A stretch of DNA of 64,000 nt from Metellina segmentata (GCA_947359465.1 OX375875.1:53625583-53689582); one strand, 5' to 3'; counted from the first letter of the stretch, positions 13,143-25,020 are shown. Program-made: numbers and translations. Notes: generated by a model from the letters alone, not told the origin.

Positions 13143-13348
13143 TGGCTCCAGCACTAAGGCTGGCAAGACTGGATGTACCAGCTGCAGTGGTGAGAGGCGA
13201 GTCCGCTTGGTTGAACTGCACCTATGATCTAGAGAAAGATGAGCTGTATTCGGTCAAGTGGTACAAGAATAATGTGGAGTTCTACAGATTCCTGCCAACT
13301 GATCGACCTTCTGGCCAGAAGTATGACCTTCAAGGTGTTTACGTAGAT
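13143..13348 (+). CDS. beat: beaten path (Beat) family, internal exon encoding first half of Ig domain 1
   Basis: The exon encodes 68 residues plus a split first codon. The residues read as the start of the first immunoglobulin domain of a Beat protein: a strand ending in LDVPAAVVRGESAWLNC, then YDLEKDELYSVKWYKNN and the characteristic EFYRF and GVYVD segments. The first Ig cysteine (in LNCTYDL) and the core tryptophan (in VKWYK) are present. The acceptor is a pyrimidine-rich tract ending TTCTAG at 13142, and the donor is GTAAGT at 13349. The exon starts in phase 1 and ends in phase 0. Insect Beat proteins are neuronal surface or secreted Ig proteins that pair with Sidestep receptors in axon guidance; that role is inferred from family membership. 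No signal peptide is encoded here, so the 5' exon(s) lie upstream. Codon use and lack of stops over the exon contrast with the flanking sequence. Which beat paralogue it is cannot be decided. Confidence 0.93.
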
Positions 13349-13457
13349 GTAAGTATCGTTTATCCTCATTTTATTTCGTGTCTGGATGGTCTTACAACAA
13401 ACTCGAATATCAACAGTTTAAGGCAGCAATATCCAATCGTTTTTATCTCGTGACACA

Positions 13458-14041
13458 CAATAAACTAGGCCTCGAAATAGATTTTTTAATACAGGTGCAC
13501 CTTGTGCACTTAAGTTTTTAAGTTAGGTGCACAGATTATATTTTAGGTGCACATTTAAAAAAACGTAATATAAGAGCATTTATGTAATATAGACTACTTT
13601 ATTAGTTGGGTATGTTTGGATATGTTATAAGTAGATAGTAAATAAAAATATTTAAACATTTTTTTATCTGCGAAATTATTACTTACAAATATTTAGTCAT
13701 CTTCAGACATTGGTGGGCAAACGTCTACGTTTTTGACAGATCTTTACCCATATGGTTTAGTGTCCATCCTTCTTTTTGTATTTTTCCTTCGTTGCAACAT
13801 AGCATTTTCTGGATTAAAGTTTTCGCATAGTGTGTATTTAGGAATTTTAATTACATTCGTTTAGAGCGAGAGAGGTCGATACTGATATTTTGTTCAGACA
13901 TCAAAATAACATAAAATAAGTTTACCCCGCTCTTTTTTTAACGATAGGTGCACTGTGTGCACCTAGAGGGAAAAAATTAGGTGCACGATTTTATTTTCAG
14001 GTGCACCTGTGCACCCGGGTATTTCGAGCCCTGTAATAAAC
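13458..14041. mobile_element. Non-autonomous hAT element (MITE) with 8-bp target-site duplication
   Basis: Element 13466-14033 (568 bp) has inverted ends: the right end reads inward as CAGGGCTCGAAATACCCGGG and the left as TAGGCCTCGAAATAG. Flanks are CAATAAAC (13458-13465) and TAATAAAC (14034-14041), 7 of 8 identical, as expected for hAT. Both subterminal zones are dense in GTGCAC/AGGTGCAC motifs (about ten), a likely transposase-binding array. The interior is AT-rich with no transposase. It lies 117 bp inside the beat intron. Confidence 0.85.
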
Positions 14042-16148
14042 CAATTACTAAAATTCATATGGTATAATTTTGATTTATTTACAAATATAAAAAATTAACT
14101 ACTTTTATTTGCTCTCAAGGCACGCATAAACTAATTACTAAAATTCTGCACCCCATCAAAATTATATTTTATTTTATACTAGCAGAACTACCCGGCGTTG
14201 CTAGGGTTGAATTAATTAAATGTTGATTGAAAAGTGATTAGACGAATAACTTATCTTTCGTAAAAGAATGCATGCATCGTTTAAGTGTACAGAAAATAAT
14301 TTTTTTAAATCCTTTCAACTTTTTCACAGCTTTATCAATTTACTCTAAATGCAAATATACATACATTATACATCCATCTATATAATCCATTTCATATTCA
14401 TCGCATCTCTGCTGTAATACCAACTACAGAAGTTTTTTCTAAGGTGACTACTACAGAAGACAATTTTGAGTTTTGGTGTGATTAAAAATATCCCCGTACG
14501 TTCATTTTTTTTTAAAAATGGCGAATTTCCGACGGATTCATCGTTTACTTGTTGCGTGGCACTCTTGCATCTGGTATGCTATGTTTTTGAATCTAATCGA
14601 AAATATGAGAGGATGGTGAGTTAAATTGTTTTGGCATTCGTGATTAGTTTATTTAGAAGCAAACACATTTTTTTACTTGAAAAATCCATTCAACGACACG
14701 TGGAATAACGTAGCTTGTGTTAACAATAAATGTTATCAGTATAGTAGCATGTAAACACAAAACATAAAATAAACTCAATCCATTACTTTATTTTTTAAAT
14801 AGAAGGACGGCCTTATAGTTTTTTTTTAATCATTGCTTTTAACGAATATTTCACATGTATCTAAGTTGCGTACGAGCAGCTTCAATTTTCAGAGTAAGAA
14901 CCTAGACCTTCCGTCAATTAAAATAAAAAAAATTCCATTTTTCAAAATTGTAATTTTTAAGATTCTTATCTGAGATCAGAAAAGTCTTAATTAAAATCCC
15001 TTTTACTCCAACAGACATTCAGTTTTCAATCAAAACCTTGGATTACGTTTTTAAATTCAGAGATTCGCTTTTTAAATGGAAACTACTTGCTTGTTTACAC
15101 ATGGAGAACAGCTTTCAATAACACCCATTAAACATGAAAAACAAATATATATTAAATGCATTTTAATAATCTTTCATTGTAAAAACTTGGTCAAAATTTT
15201 GAAACATATTTGAACTAGAACGTATGACCAGTTTTAATTTGACGTAACCCATCTTATTTTGAAGGGATTTTTTTAACTTTACGGTCATTTTAAAATAAAA
15301 AATTACACACCTTACCTAAAAATTTTTTGTATATTCTATTAATTTTTATTAAACAGCAATCTACAAACTATTACATATTCAACCAAAGAGAAACTTCGTC
15401 GAAGTATAAATATACCGCTAAGAAATTACCCATGTGTAGTGATATTTTGCAGAAAATGAGTAATTCATTAAAATTTCATCCGAGATCAAATTTAATTTGA
15501 AATTAAAAATCGAGGTAATTAAAGGTGACTAAATTCATTAAGTAACTAAGTTTATGGTAGTTAAATTCATTGAAAATTTAGTTTGAGGCAACTAAATACT
15601 TCGAGCAATGTGAGGTTACTAAAGATAGCAAGATAGCTAAATTCAACCAGCTTAAAATAACTAAATGCATCGGTGAACAAGTAAAGCAGAGCAATACAGC
15701 CCACTACATGATAGACCGAGAGGTTAATCTACTCTAAAACAAATTCCAGGCAGAGTTTACAAATTTATTTAAACGAAGTGTAGAGAAATATTTCAAAGAG
15801 AAATGGTTTTCTTTTTTAAAAAAAATAAGTGTGGAATCATGACTAGATGAGATTACAGGGAAAAACTCACTCAACTAAAAACTGAAGATTTTTACCCCTC
15901 TTTTAAATTTGTTAGCAATCGTGAATGTATGCAATAACATATCACTTAGTGCGTGCTGTCTTCCATACTAAAAATAAATGTTTCTGAAATGCGTTATCAA
16001 AAATATGAAAAAGTATTCGTGTTTCCATGACTATTTTGTACTTAAAATGTAAATTATTAAAAGTGAGGAACTTGAAAACTAAAAGGTTTAGGAGATTACT
16101 AAGGATGAATTGCTTATATTTTGAACTGTCAAGGCAGTTCTGTACAAA
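14042..16148. other. AT-rich intron; one Helitron-like 3' terminus at 14179 (- strand)
   Basis: At 14179-14215 the - strand reads ACCCTAGCAACGCCGGGTAG then TTCTGCTAG before a T: a short hairpin followed by CTAG, as in Helitron 3' ends, and nearly the same as the terminus at 21279. Its 5' end was not found. The rest shows nothing identifiable. A weak recurring (A/G)NTAACTAAATTCATT motif lies at 15520-15670. Confidence 0.45.
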
Positions 16149-16500
16149 ACATCATCTAACCGCTAATGGTGACTGGGGCACGTTAAATAGGTCGTGGTCA
16201 CAAAGTCCCCCATGTTCCCATACCAAATCAATACCTCTGGGGGTACCTGATCAAGGGGTTATCGGCCTCTGATTAGGAACAAAATTACGATATGTGTGAG
16301 TGAATGAATGTATGAAAGGGACCATCCTGTAAAACGGATGTGTCATGTATGTCGAGCAAAGACGGACTTCCTCCCATTGGGACTCAATAACATGGAAGGC
16401 GCAACCTCCTCGCCTCTTGCCGTCTACGACGGGCCTGGCACTCCTCCGGTCTGCCAGTGTAGGCATAAGAAACAACAACAACAACAACATCATCTAACCG
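16149..16500 (+). mobile_element. SINE-C insertion with 14-bp target-site duplication and (ACA)n tail
   Basis: The inserted sequence 16163-16486 (324 bp) ends in an AACAACAACAACAACA tail. It is flanked by ACATCATCTAACCG at 16149-16162 and 16487-16500, a perfect duplication. It contains CACAAAGTCCCCCATGTTCC, then ATACCAAATCAATACCTCTG and GGGGGTACCTGATC, which I recall as typical of dispersed repeats in orb-weaver genomes (recollection, unchecked). The duplicated target, CATCTAACCG followed by TGATTTAAAATTA, is itself old SINE-A body, so this is a SINE in a SINE. Confidence 0.85.
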
Positions 16501-16700
16501 TGATTTAAAATTATAAGGTGATGTCCTCGGTTATTTGATCAGTTGGTCGGTTGAGTTGGGATTTATGGCAATAGGGACTATGTTTAGTCCTACTACACAA
16601 AGGTGTTGTCCTCATATCTTTCTCTTTGGTATTTATCCCGAACCGTTAGCAATAGCCCGTAAAGTTGCACCATTGCTATGTAAACCCAACTACCCTACTT
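16501..16700 (+). mobile_element. Old SINE-A, 3' part, split by the SINE-C insertion
   Basis: It continues the SINE-A body after the insertion: TGATTTAAAATTATAAGGTG...TGTCCTC, later ATCTTTCTCTTTGG...ATCCCGAACCGTTAGCAATA, then GCCCGTAAAGTTGC. It is diverged and partly duplicated (two GTCCTC blocks). Confidence 0.65.
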
Positions 16701-17428
16701 AACTAAGAAATAATATAAGTATACTATTTATTGAGTTTTAAGTCCCCGATTCCTGTAATATAATTCCAATTTTAGGGAGAAACAAGTACTATGACGCATT
16801 TCATAAGGTATTAGTTTTTTAATTGCACACAAAATTACAAATATATTGTTTATATTTTCAGAATCAACCAGTCAAATTAATATTCGTAGCTTATTATTGG
16901 AATTCTTAGATTATTATTAAGTCATTCAAGCGTAATTTGCAGCAGAATGAAAAATGTCAGACAAACATTGGAAGGTAAAGCTTAGAACCCCATAAAGCAA
17001 TCTCACATGTATTTTATGACTGGCTCATAATTAGATTTATCTGTAAAGGTTACTTAAAAATCAACCAAGAGCTTATTTTGTAACCAAAAGTGTTGGAAAA
17101 GGGATAATTAAAGTGTTTTTTTAATTTATAATCACCTAATTAAAATTTTCCCAACAAGTCTATTTTTATATGCTGTTTATTGTTTAGCTTTCGATAATGA
17201 TTGCTCTTTGTTTTTCAGCATTAAGGACTTCCTAATAATCACTATAATTTTAAATCCTTACTTTTACATTATTATTTCGCATTGATTCCCACACATATAA
17301 TGAAAACTACACCAATATATGCTTCAAAAAACTAACTTTGGACTCTCCATAATATATTCTCTAAAACTCAATGCTAGGCAAATGTATCTTAATCAAAACA
17401 AATACAGTATGTTTAGTTCGTCGACCTG
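16701..17428. other. No recognisable gene
   Basis: AT-rich intron DNA, nothing identified. Confidence 0.5.
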
Positions 17429-18144
17429 TTAAGGGGGTCCGGGACACATTGAAATTTTTTTTTATTAATTAATTTTGAATTTTGAATTTTTTGTACTGAT
17501 TACTTATCTAACTAATAAACGAAATCACGACACAAAATTTTAAATTAAAATTTTTTGAAAAAAAGAGGGGTCATTTTAAATTGCTAAAACTCAAAATATT
17601 CTTGATCCATTTTCAAAATTCTTGCAGTAAATTATTCACAAATTTATAAACTTTAATTCTGATTCAGCAATTTTAAAAATATTAATTTAATAAAAAATTA
17701 AAAATATTTAAATGAAAAATTTTGGAAATTTTAAGGTACTTTTTTTTTAAAAAGTCATATTTTTCAAAGTAAATATTTGTTTCAAATATGCTGAATCAAA
17801 ATTAAAGTATAATGTTTGAAAAATATATATTCCAAATTTCAACTCTTAAACTTTATCGGTTTTCGACTTATAGCAATTTGAATACAGGAAATCTTGAAAA
17901 AATGTATCATGGAGAAAAACACATTTAAAGTTTTAAAGACAGATGTTGTTGCCATGACAACAACTGTTAAGAGTGTTAGATTTTCAAAACAACGCACCAC
18001 AAAAATTATTATATCTCTAGTTCTAATTAAGATAGAAACATGATTTAAACGTCATTTTAAGCAGAAAAACACAGAGAATTTCTTAAAATAATTAAAAAAA
18101 AAATTTCGAAAATTTGACGATTTTTGTGTCCCGGACCCCCTTAA
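17429..18144. mobile_element. MITE with 16-bp terminal inverted repeats and TTAA target-site duplication
   Basis: Element 17433-18140 (708 bp) starts GGGGGTCCGGGACACA and ends with its exact reverse complement. It is flanked on both sides by TTAA (17429-17432, 18141-18144). A TTAA duplication is typical of piggyBac-type transposition. The interior is extremely AT-rich and noncoding. Confidence 0.85.
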
Positions 18145-18605
18145 TAAAGTAGCCGGAGCAGCTTTTTGTTATTTCTTCCGGTGGCTCAATTTGAAGATCT
18201 GTCACGTGGTTGTGGGGATAAATATGAATCTTAAATTATTGACTGGTTAAAGTGGTTATCCACAGTTAAAAAACACTATTCTGCACTGTGATAGCCAATC
18301 GGCTGTCAATTCGTAAGCCCACGCGATTTACCTTTCAGATATCCTAGGACAGCGCCTCCGCCCACTTGTCCTGTCTATTCCCTTAGAAGGTCGATAGTTT
18401 AGTTGATACGCCGTTATTTTATACTTCAAAAGAACGCGAAAAGTCTTTGATGCGCCTAAAGTTTCTTTAAAAATTTATCGTTGACTTCTAAAACCGTTGA
18501 AATTTTATAAACCGTGTGTTTTATTCCTAGGTATCGTTTTATGTGTTGAATCTGTTTATTATCCCCTGCTATTTTTAAAGTTTGAGAAATAGCTATTGCT
18601 CTTGT
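18145..18605. other. No recognisable gene
   Basis: Less AT-rich in 18280-18400, otherwise unremarkable. Confidence 0.45.
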
Positions 18606-18609
18606 CGAG

Positions 18610-19365
18610 ATGCGGTTTACCCGGACCGTTTACAAAGTACCGTACGTGTGAGCCGGATACGGCCCTTCGGACCGATTTACCCGGCCCTCGGGCCCTGAAC
18701 TGATTCGGCACTCCAAAAATTTTATAGGTCCCAATTTTAAAGGCTCACCAAGGTTAAACCAACTCGCAGTCACGGCTTTCCGAATATTTTTATAGATCTA
18801 TTTGATAGATTTAACGAACCCTCAGTTTAGATACGGCCCTCTGAAAAGGTTTTCCCAGCCCACATCCAGGGCCCTCAAAATATTTTTATCGTGCTCGCAG
18901 ACCAAAGTCAGCCTTTCTTATAGGTTTATATGACTGGCTGTCCAGATGCGGTCCTTCAGGATGGTTTACCAAGCCCGTAGACCAGATACGACCCTCCAAA
19001 CACTTTTATCAACCCGCAGACCAGATTTCGACACTCCAAATAAATTATACCTGGTCACAGCTCAGTTACGGCCTTCTAAATATTTTTATCAGGCCCACAG
19101 ACTATATATGAAAATGTTTAACTGATCAGATCTAGCCCTCTGGACGGGTTTTCCTGGTCTGCGGGCCAGACACTGCCCTCCCGATAGGTTTACAATGCAT
19201 GCTGACAAGATACGGCCCTTGACATTTTTTATCAGGTCAGCAGACGAGATACAACTCAATCAGACTCGCCTGACAGATACGACACTCTGAATTGATTTTC
19301 CCGGCTCTTCGGTCTGACAGAGCCCTCTGAATAGGTTTAGTCAGAGGGCTGACCGGATACGGATA
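18610..19365. repeat. Degenerate minisatellite, unit ~45-60 bp, GC-richer
   Basis: Recurrent block: CAGATACGGCCCTC, then (T)GAATA-GTTTTA and CC(C/A)GGCCCGCAGAC. At least 12 irregular copies are visible, e.g. near 18650, 18830, 18960, 18990, 19070, 19205 and 19300. The unit resembles the CGGCCCGCGGGCC-type subterminal motif of many hAT elements, so the array may have grown from one. Copies are heavily diverged. Confidence 0.7.
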
Positions 19366-19369
19366 TCAA

Positions 19370-19575
19370 ACATTCCTAGAACGTAACCTTTGGAATGAAA
19401 TGTGTGGAAATTTGGAGAGTGGGATGCCGCCAGCTCAGGCGTGGTCTCGTCATCTGACCGTGGTTGAAAATTACGTGGTGTTGTCGCGAAACTTTCCCTT
19501 CGGGTTTGATACCGGGTCGCCAATAGCCCGCTTCGTTGCTAAAATGTGACGTTAATTAAATTATCTACCTACCTA
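19370..19575 (+). mobile_element. SINE-A body and 3' end
   Basis: Blocks GTGGAAATTTGGAGAGTGGG, GCCAGCTCAGGCGTGGTCTC, CATCTGACCGTGGTTGAAAA, GATACCGGGTCGCCAATAGC and GTGACGTTAATTAAATTATC, plus a CTACCTACC tail. The head is missing. Confidence 0.88.
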
Positions 19576-19765
19576 GAACGTATTCCTTCATAAAAATAAA
19601 TATTTGAAACAATAGCAAATAGGATCCTAGTGTTATTTTGTCAATAGCTGCGTTGAAATCTGCAAAAACAGATTCTTATTTATATTCTTGATGGTTTTTA
19701 TCTTATGTTTTTATGCATGTTTTAACTAACATGCAGACGTATTTTTCGATGAAAGTATGAGTAAA

Positions 19766-21279
19766 TCTATATAAATAAGAATGGAATGGTTTGTTGGTCC
19801 GAACGGTTTAATATCTTTTCATGAAACTTTGCGTACTGCGAGTACTTACATCCATTAAGCGATTATTTACATTCATTGTGTGAACTTAAGTGACTGAAAT
19901 AACTTGGTTGCGTGAGTCTGTCCGTCTTCTCGTTCAATGTTTGATTTTGTCACTGTGTTTGTACAAGTATCACATAAAATTGATTCAACATATCACACCC
20001 CGGCAAGAAAAGTGACAGAACTCAAAATTGCAGAATTTAACATATATATATATATATACATCAACTTAAAGGATACTATAAAACTTATATTGAAATAGTA
20101 TAAGCTTCTCTTAAATTTTAAGTATTTATGGTGGTAACTTCTCTTATATTCTATAGAATAGTAATATAACACACTGAGGCACCTCATACATATTTTTCAA
20201 TGACATAACATCAAAATTTTTATTTTTTGACTCGTGTCACTTTTTTTGCCGGGGTGCGATATGTTAATGTAACATTCTATATTTGATGCACCATATTTTA
20301 GTTTAGTGAATGAATTATTTGAAATTTATTTATTTACATATTTAGGCAAGTTTTATGTTAAAACATCTGAGTAACTGTACTTAAATCAAGCCTAATTTAG
20401 TAGTTTTGGAGTAGCTGGAAGATATATTTAACATTGCAATTACTTGGATTTTTACCAGTTCTACTGAAAAATCAACTTACTTTATGGAATTTAAATTCTA
20501 ATGGTTTATTTATTTTGAGCCTAATTATTTCTTTAGGAAATATAAAAAAATTCTGAACATTCAGAGACAGACGATAAAAAGAATAAAACTTTTAAAAGAA
20601 ATATACAATACAAAACTTTTTTTTTAATAGGACTGGTAGCTAATATGGCAACTTTGGTATTTTTTTTTAATCGTTTTCTTTTTTTGAAATTTGTGTCCGT
20701 TATATTCCAAGAATCTATGTTGTAATGAAAAAAAAACCCATTTACATTCATTACTTTTCGTTCGAAGCTTTATTTTTAATCTGTTTTAAGATGTATTCCT
20801 GGATTTTCAATTTGATTGTGTTTTCGCTTAGTAACTGTAATCAAGGTAAGTATTTCTTTAATCAGTTTTAAAAATCGTTTAATCTTTCTATGATAATTTT
20901 GTGAAAAGCGTTTGTTTTTAAATACATACAAGGCATTTATATGCATACTCTGATCTATTCTATGCATTCTTCTCTTATCTATTCTACGCCCTGGGTGACA
21001 TTGGCACACTCTAGAGATTTCTTTCTTACTAAAATTAAAATTCTACAAAAATGTAAAATGCTAAACATGACATTTATTTACATTAGTGAAATTGTGTATT
21101 TAACAACTATGTACCTTTATTAGAGTGTTGTAGTTTATATATGTGATGCAATAAACGAAATTGTTAACGAAACACATAAAACAAATTATTAACGAAACAC
21201 GTAAAGCAAATTATTAACGAAAGCGGAAGTTAGTTAACCAATTTAATCCGAGCTACGCCGGGAAATTAATTCTGCTAGT
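19766..21279 (+). mobile_element. Non-autonomous Helitron-like element
   Basis: It begins with TC after an A (TCTATATAAATAAGAATGG) and ends with CTAG followed by T at 21280. Just inside the 3' end, GAGCTACGCCGGGAAATTAA is the degraded version of the hairpin near 14179. The same terminal pair (hairpin plus TTCTGCTAG) occurs in both places, so they belong to one family. No Rep/helicase is encoded. A 279-bp MITE is inserted at 19987. Confidence 0.65.
19987..20265. mobile_element. 279-bp MITE with ~28-bp inverted ends, nested in the Helitron-like element
   Basis: The left end AACATATCACACCCCGGCAA and right end (inverted) AACATATCGCACCCCGGCAA both continue into AAAAGTGACA. The interior is AT-rich with a short TA run. 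The family is not recognised and the target duplication is unclear. Confidence 0.8.
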
Positions 21280-23060
21280 AAATAAATAAAGTGCTGATTA
21301 TCAATTTTGAAACACAATTTTCTATGTAATAAGCTTACCAGAAAAGGACGAAAAATAAAATCGATGAAGTGTTTACATTTTGTTACTGATTAACTTCAAC
21401 TTCACAATTTGAAATCTTTTCATTATAACTCAAGTCTCTATTAATGGAATATACAATTTGCTTGCGTACTCGCCCTGAGATCTGTTAATTAAATTTAAAA
21501 AGCAATATACGAAAAAATGGAAACAGTACCTTTAATTGAGGATGAAATTCACGAAACTAAAAATAGCAACTGTGTCATACAATTAGAATCGGTACCTAAG
21601 TGATGCAAAGCTTCGGTAATTCTTTTTCACTTCAGTACCATACACACAACACGGAATTATAAATTCTACTGACTTAACGCATTTTTCGCCTTTTTAAATC
21701 TCGTTTGTTAATGGTTTCGCAATTTAAATTTTAATATGTCGTTTAATCTCGCTAATTATGTGCAAAAAATACCCATAATGTTTTTCCTTACTTGGTGCAA
21801 ATGGATATTTTAATTCATGTAGCGATTACTGAGATTGAAAAGCCTTGCTGTCCTAGAATTTTTATTTCGTTTTTGTTCAATTATCTTTCATTTATGGTTA
21901 TAGGAAATAATTATTTTATCTATCGTTAAAAAATGAATGAAACAAGAAGCCCTATACATTTTTTAATTTGCCAAACGTTTCTCAGTGCACAAGTAAAAAT
22001 AACTCAAATAAAAATGGTCTTCCAAAATTTAAAACGTTTGTAGAAATAATTTCTTTCCTATGCCATTTTACCTATATTTTGAAACCTCAAATTAGCCAGT
22101 TGAGCATAAAAAAATTATCTATTTCTTCCAATTATGTATTTTTTCTTTGCTATTTATTTATCACAATTTTCTTCCTAATTTCTTTGTATTTTTTTATACA
22201 TTTACATGCATTTAAGATATTTTATGATCATTTAGCAAAATCTAATTCAGTTTTTTATTTGTGTAAATGATGAAGAATCGATTTTTTTACTATGTTCAAT
22301 GGGAAATAAATTAAAATACTTCAATTCTTGTTACGAATATATTTTTATTGTTGCTCTGTCATATTGTGTTATACGATATTTAATGGACCTTGTTTTTAAC
22401 TTCTGCTACGTGTTACTCGTTGTTGATTAAATGCTTACAGTTAAAGTGAATTGCTGATATAAATACTTTAGCTGTACATTTGTCGTCTTTCTGCATACCA
22501 TATAATAATAACGTATAATAACATGTAATAATAACGTATGTATAATAGTAACATATAACTAAATAACTATGCATATTTTAACAAGTGCAAAACTGTGTTC
22601 CAAACATAGTGTTTCTTTGTTCTTAATCGAAAAACAAATTGACATACATCGTTTTACGTTTAGAAGATTCTAAGAGTCTTTTTTCAAATCACTACGATGT
22701 TTACCTTTTTATATGTTCATTAAATTTGTTATTAAATCTTGGCACTATATGAAAGAGTATACTCAAAATTAAAAACATCCTTTTTTTATTTTCAATTAAA
22801 ATTATAAAACTTTTTGATAGAAGTTGAACCTGTTTGCACTTCAAACCTATCATAATGAATGAATCAAAATCAAAAATATCATTTTCACGTAAATAGCTTT
22901 GAGAGCTATGATTGTTTTCATTTTTAATGACTTGCGATTATGTTTTCATATTCTGATTCTTATTTAGAAAATCCCATTATGATAAAGGAAAGGCTCGCTA
23001 TGCAAACAGTTCCACGTCGATAGAAAATTCGTGTAGAATTAATTAAAATTTTGAAAAAGT
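21280..23060. other. No recognisable gene
   Basis: AT-rich intron. A 100-codon frame at 21968-22270 is F/I/L-rich low-complexity translation of T-rich DNA and starts at a non-ATG codon. Nothing else identified. Confidence 0.5.
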
Positions 23061-23064
23061 ATTA

Positions 23065-23740
23065 TATAAAGAATGCTTTTAGTTTTGAGTAACACTTCTT
23101 CATTCATGAAAGTTTCGCAGTGTCCCGAAAACAGTTCCGGTTCTTTCCAAAATTGTATCACTGTAATTGAAAATTTGAAAACAAACTAAAATAATGCTTT
23201 TAGTTTTGAGTAACATTAATGGAAAGGGGGTTCACGGCGCCCAAACAGTTGCAGTTCTTTCCGAAATTCGTATCATTTTGGTTGAAAATGTGAAATAAAA
23301 GTATAAAGAATGTTTTCAGTTTTGAGTTATACTCTTTCATTAATCAAAGGTTCGCAGTGTAAATATAATTCCGGATCTTTCCAAAATTGTATCGTTTTGA
23401 TAGAAGATATGAAAAAAAAACTAAAAGAATATTTTTAGTTTTGAGTAGCGTTCTTTCATTAATGAAAAGTTCGCAGTGTCCCTTAACATTTGCAGTTCTT
23501 TCCGAAATTCGTATGGTTATAAATGAAAATTTGAAATAAAAATGTAAAGAATGTTTTCAGTTTTCACACAGCACTTGTTCATAAATGAAAAGTTCACAGT
23601 GCAAATTCCCGTTCTTTCTAAAATTCGCATCGTTATACTTGAAAATTTAAAAAAAATACATCCACATTTGTTGATTTACAGCTCATTATTTACTTTAGTC
23701 CCCTATCTTTCTAAAATTCGTATTTTATATGAAATTTTCT
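23065..23740 (+). repeat. Minisatellite, unit ~120 bp, five copies plus a partial
   Basis: Copies start near 23070, 23191, 23308, 23428 and 23549. Each has AGAATG(C/T)TTTTAGTTTTGAG, then TTCATTAATGAAAGTTCGCAGTG, (CAG)TTCC(G)GTTCTTTCC, AAAATTCGTATC and TTGAAAATTTGAAA. Divergence is about 15-20%. It directly precedes the Tc1-like remnant. Confidence 0.85.
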
Positions 23741-23747
23741 AAAAAGG

Positions 23748-25020
23748 CACTAGATGGACAAAAGTTGCCTGTATTACAGCTGCAACACGTCAAGGCATAC
23801 ACGTTCTCTATAAATCTGGGCAGGAATAGCTCCCAATGCCTTTTGCAAGACTGAGAAGAGTTTGTTGTGAAGATGGGCGTGGTGGTGTTAAGATGTAATA
23901 CCTATTACATCGAGTCCAAAGTTCGCACATAATAAGGTGGCATGTTCAAATCAAATTTAAGTCCAATTCCAGTTCTATTTTAACTTCTATTTATTAACGA
24001 AGACAGGGCACTAACACAATTACAATGAAACAATGAGAATGGATAGGTCCATTCCAACGTAGTCTTCCTTCGACTACGTTCCAAAACAATCTGGCGAATT
24101 CCCCAACGGGTATGGAAGATGCGCGTTTCAAATTCCCTTTCATAGGGATTATCACAAAATCTGTGTCTAAGTTGCCACATGTGTCCTACTCGTCGCTCCA
24201 GTTCGTCCCACAAGTAGATTCGGATTGAGATCGGGGCTTTAAGCAGGCCAGTCAAGCAAATTCACCTCATTTTCAGGAAACCTCTCCAGCACACGTTTGC
24301 AATATGACATGGAGCTCGCCCCTGTTGGAAGAAACAACCATCATCGCCGTAGTATTGCTATAGTGTAGGCAAGGCCTAATCCCAGGAGAAGAAAGTGCTT
24401 AAAACAGCGACGTACGTCGCAGTACAAACAAAGTCTTTGCCGAAAATTTTTTCCTTAATTTTATCAAAATTTTGGCCGATTTTATTTCAATTCTAAGTTA
24501 TGATGTTCTGCAGTGCAAACCGCACTCCTTGCCACTTCTTTTTTTTTTCTTTTCTAGCTAAGGAACACTCCCTACACTTCCTAAATTACCACAAACACTT
24601 TATAAATAACACATCAGCTATGTCAATGACAAAATATTAAACTTCAAAAGTTATCGACAGAATTGCAAATTCTGAAAGTATGCCTTGATTTTAAATAAAG
24701 TAAATTAATTCATTTTGATGTGTGTGTGTTTTATGTAATACATATTTAGCCGATAGTTGTGTTTTACGTCTGTTTTTGATTTTACTGCAGTTTTCAAAAT
24801 TCGGACAAAAAGAACAATTGCAATTTCTTGGAGTTGTGTTTCAGAACGCTGAATATAATTCTGCACCTGCAATTATGCCAAATTATCCAGAACCTCAAGG
24901 TACACGTCAACGTTCATGGTACCAGGGACATAAAGTCGTCCTAACCAGGAAAAACACCCCTTAACAAAGATTGATTTTGCCGATTTTCTGTAGTGTTCAA
25001 ATACTTTTGTCCACATAGTG
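23748..25020 (-). mobile_element. Tc1-like transposon remnant with terminal inverted repeats
   Basis: The right end reads inward CACTATGTGGACAAAAGTAT and TTGAACACTACAG, followed outside by TA. The left end begins CACTAGATGGACAAAAGT, then has lost part of its repeat. The - strand encodes broken Tc1 transposase C-terminal sequence near 23980-24255 (LWDELERRVGH, normally after the SPDLNP-type motif) and an NEVNxxDWPA-like upstream stretch. Frames are shifted and stopped throughout. A second, shorter relative is at 60096. It ends 98 bp before the beat exon. Confidence 0.8.

Noticed and set aside
14179..21279. A single 7.1-kb element with inverted CTAGCAGAA...CCGGCG ends
   Set aside because: The 21279 end has its own 5' TC end at 19766, and the interval contains several unrelated complete insertions; two separate Helitron-like termini in opposite orientation explain the symmetry better.
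24722..24964. 80-codon + frame just before the second beat exon
   Set aside because: Lies inside the Tc1-like remnant and begins with a TG-rich run at a non-ATG codon.
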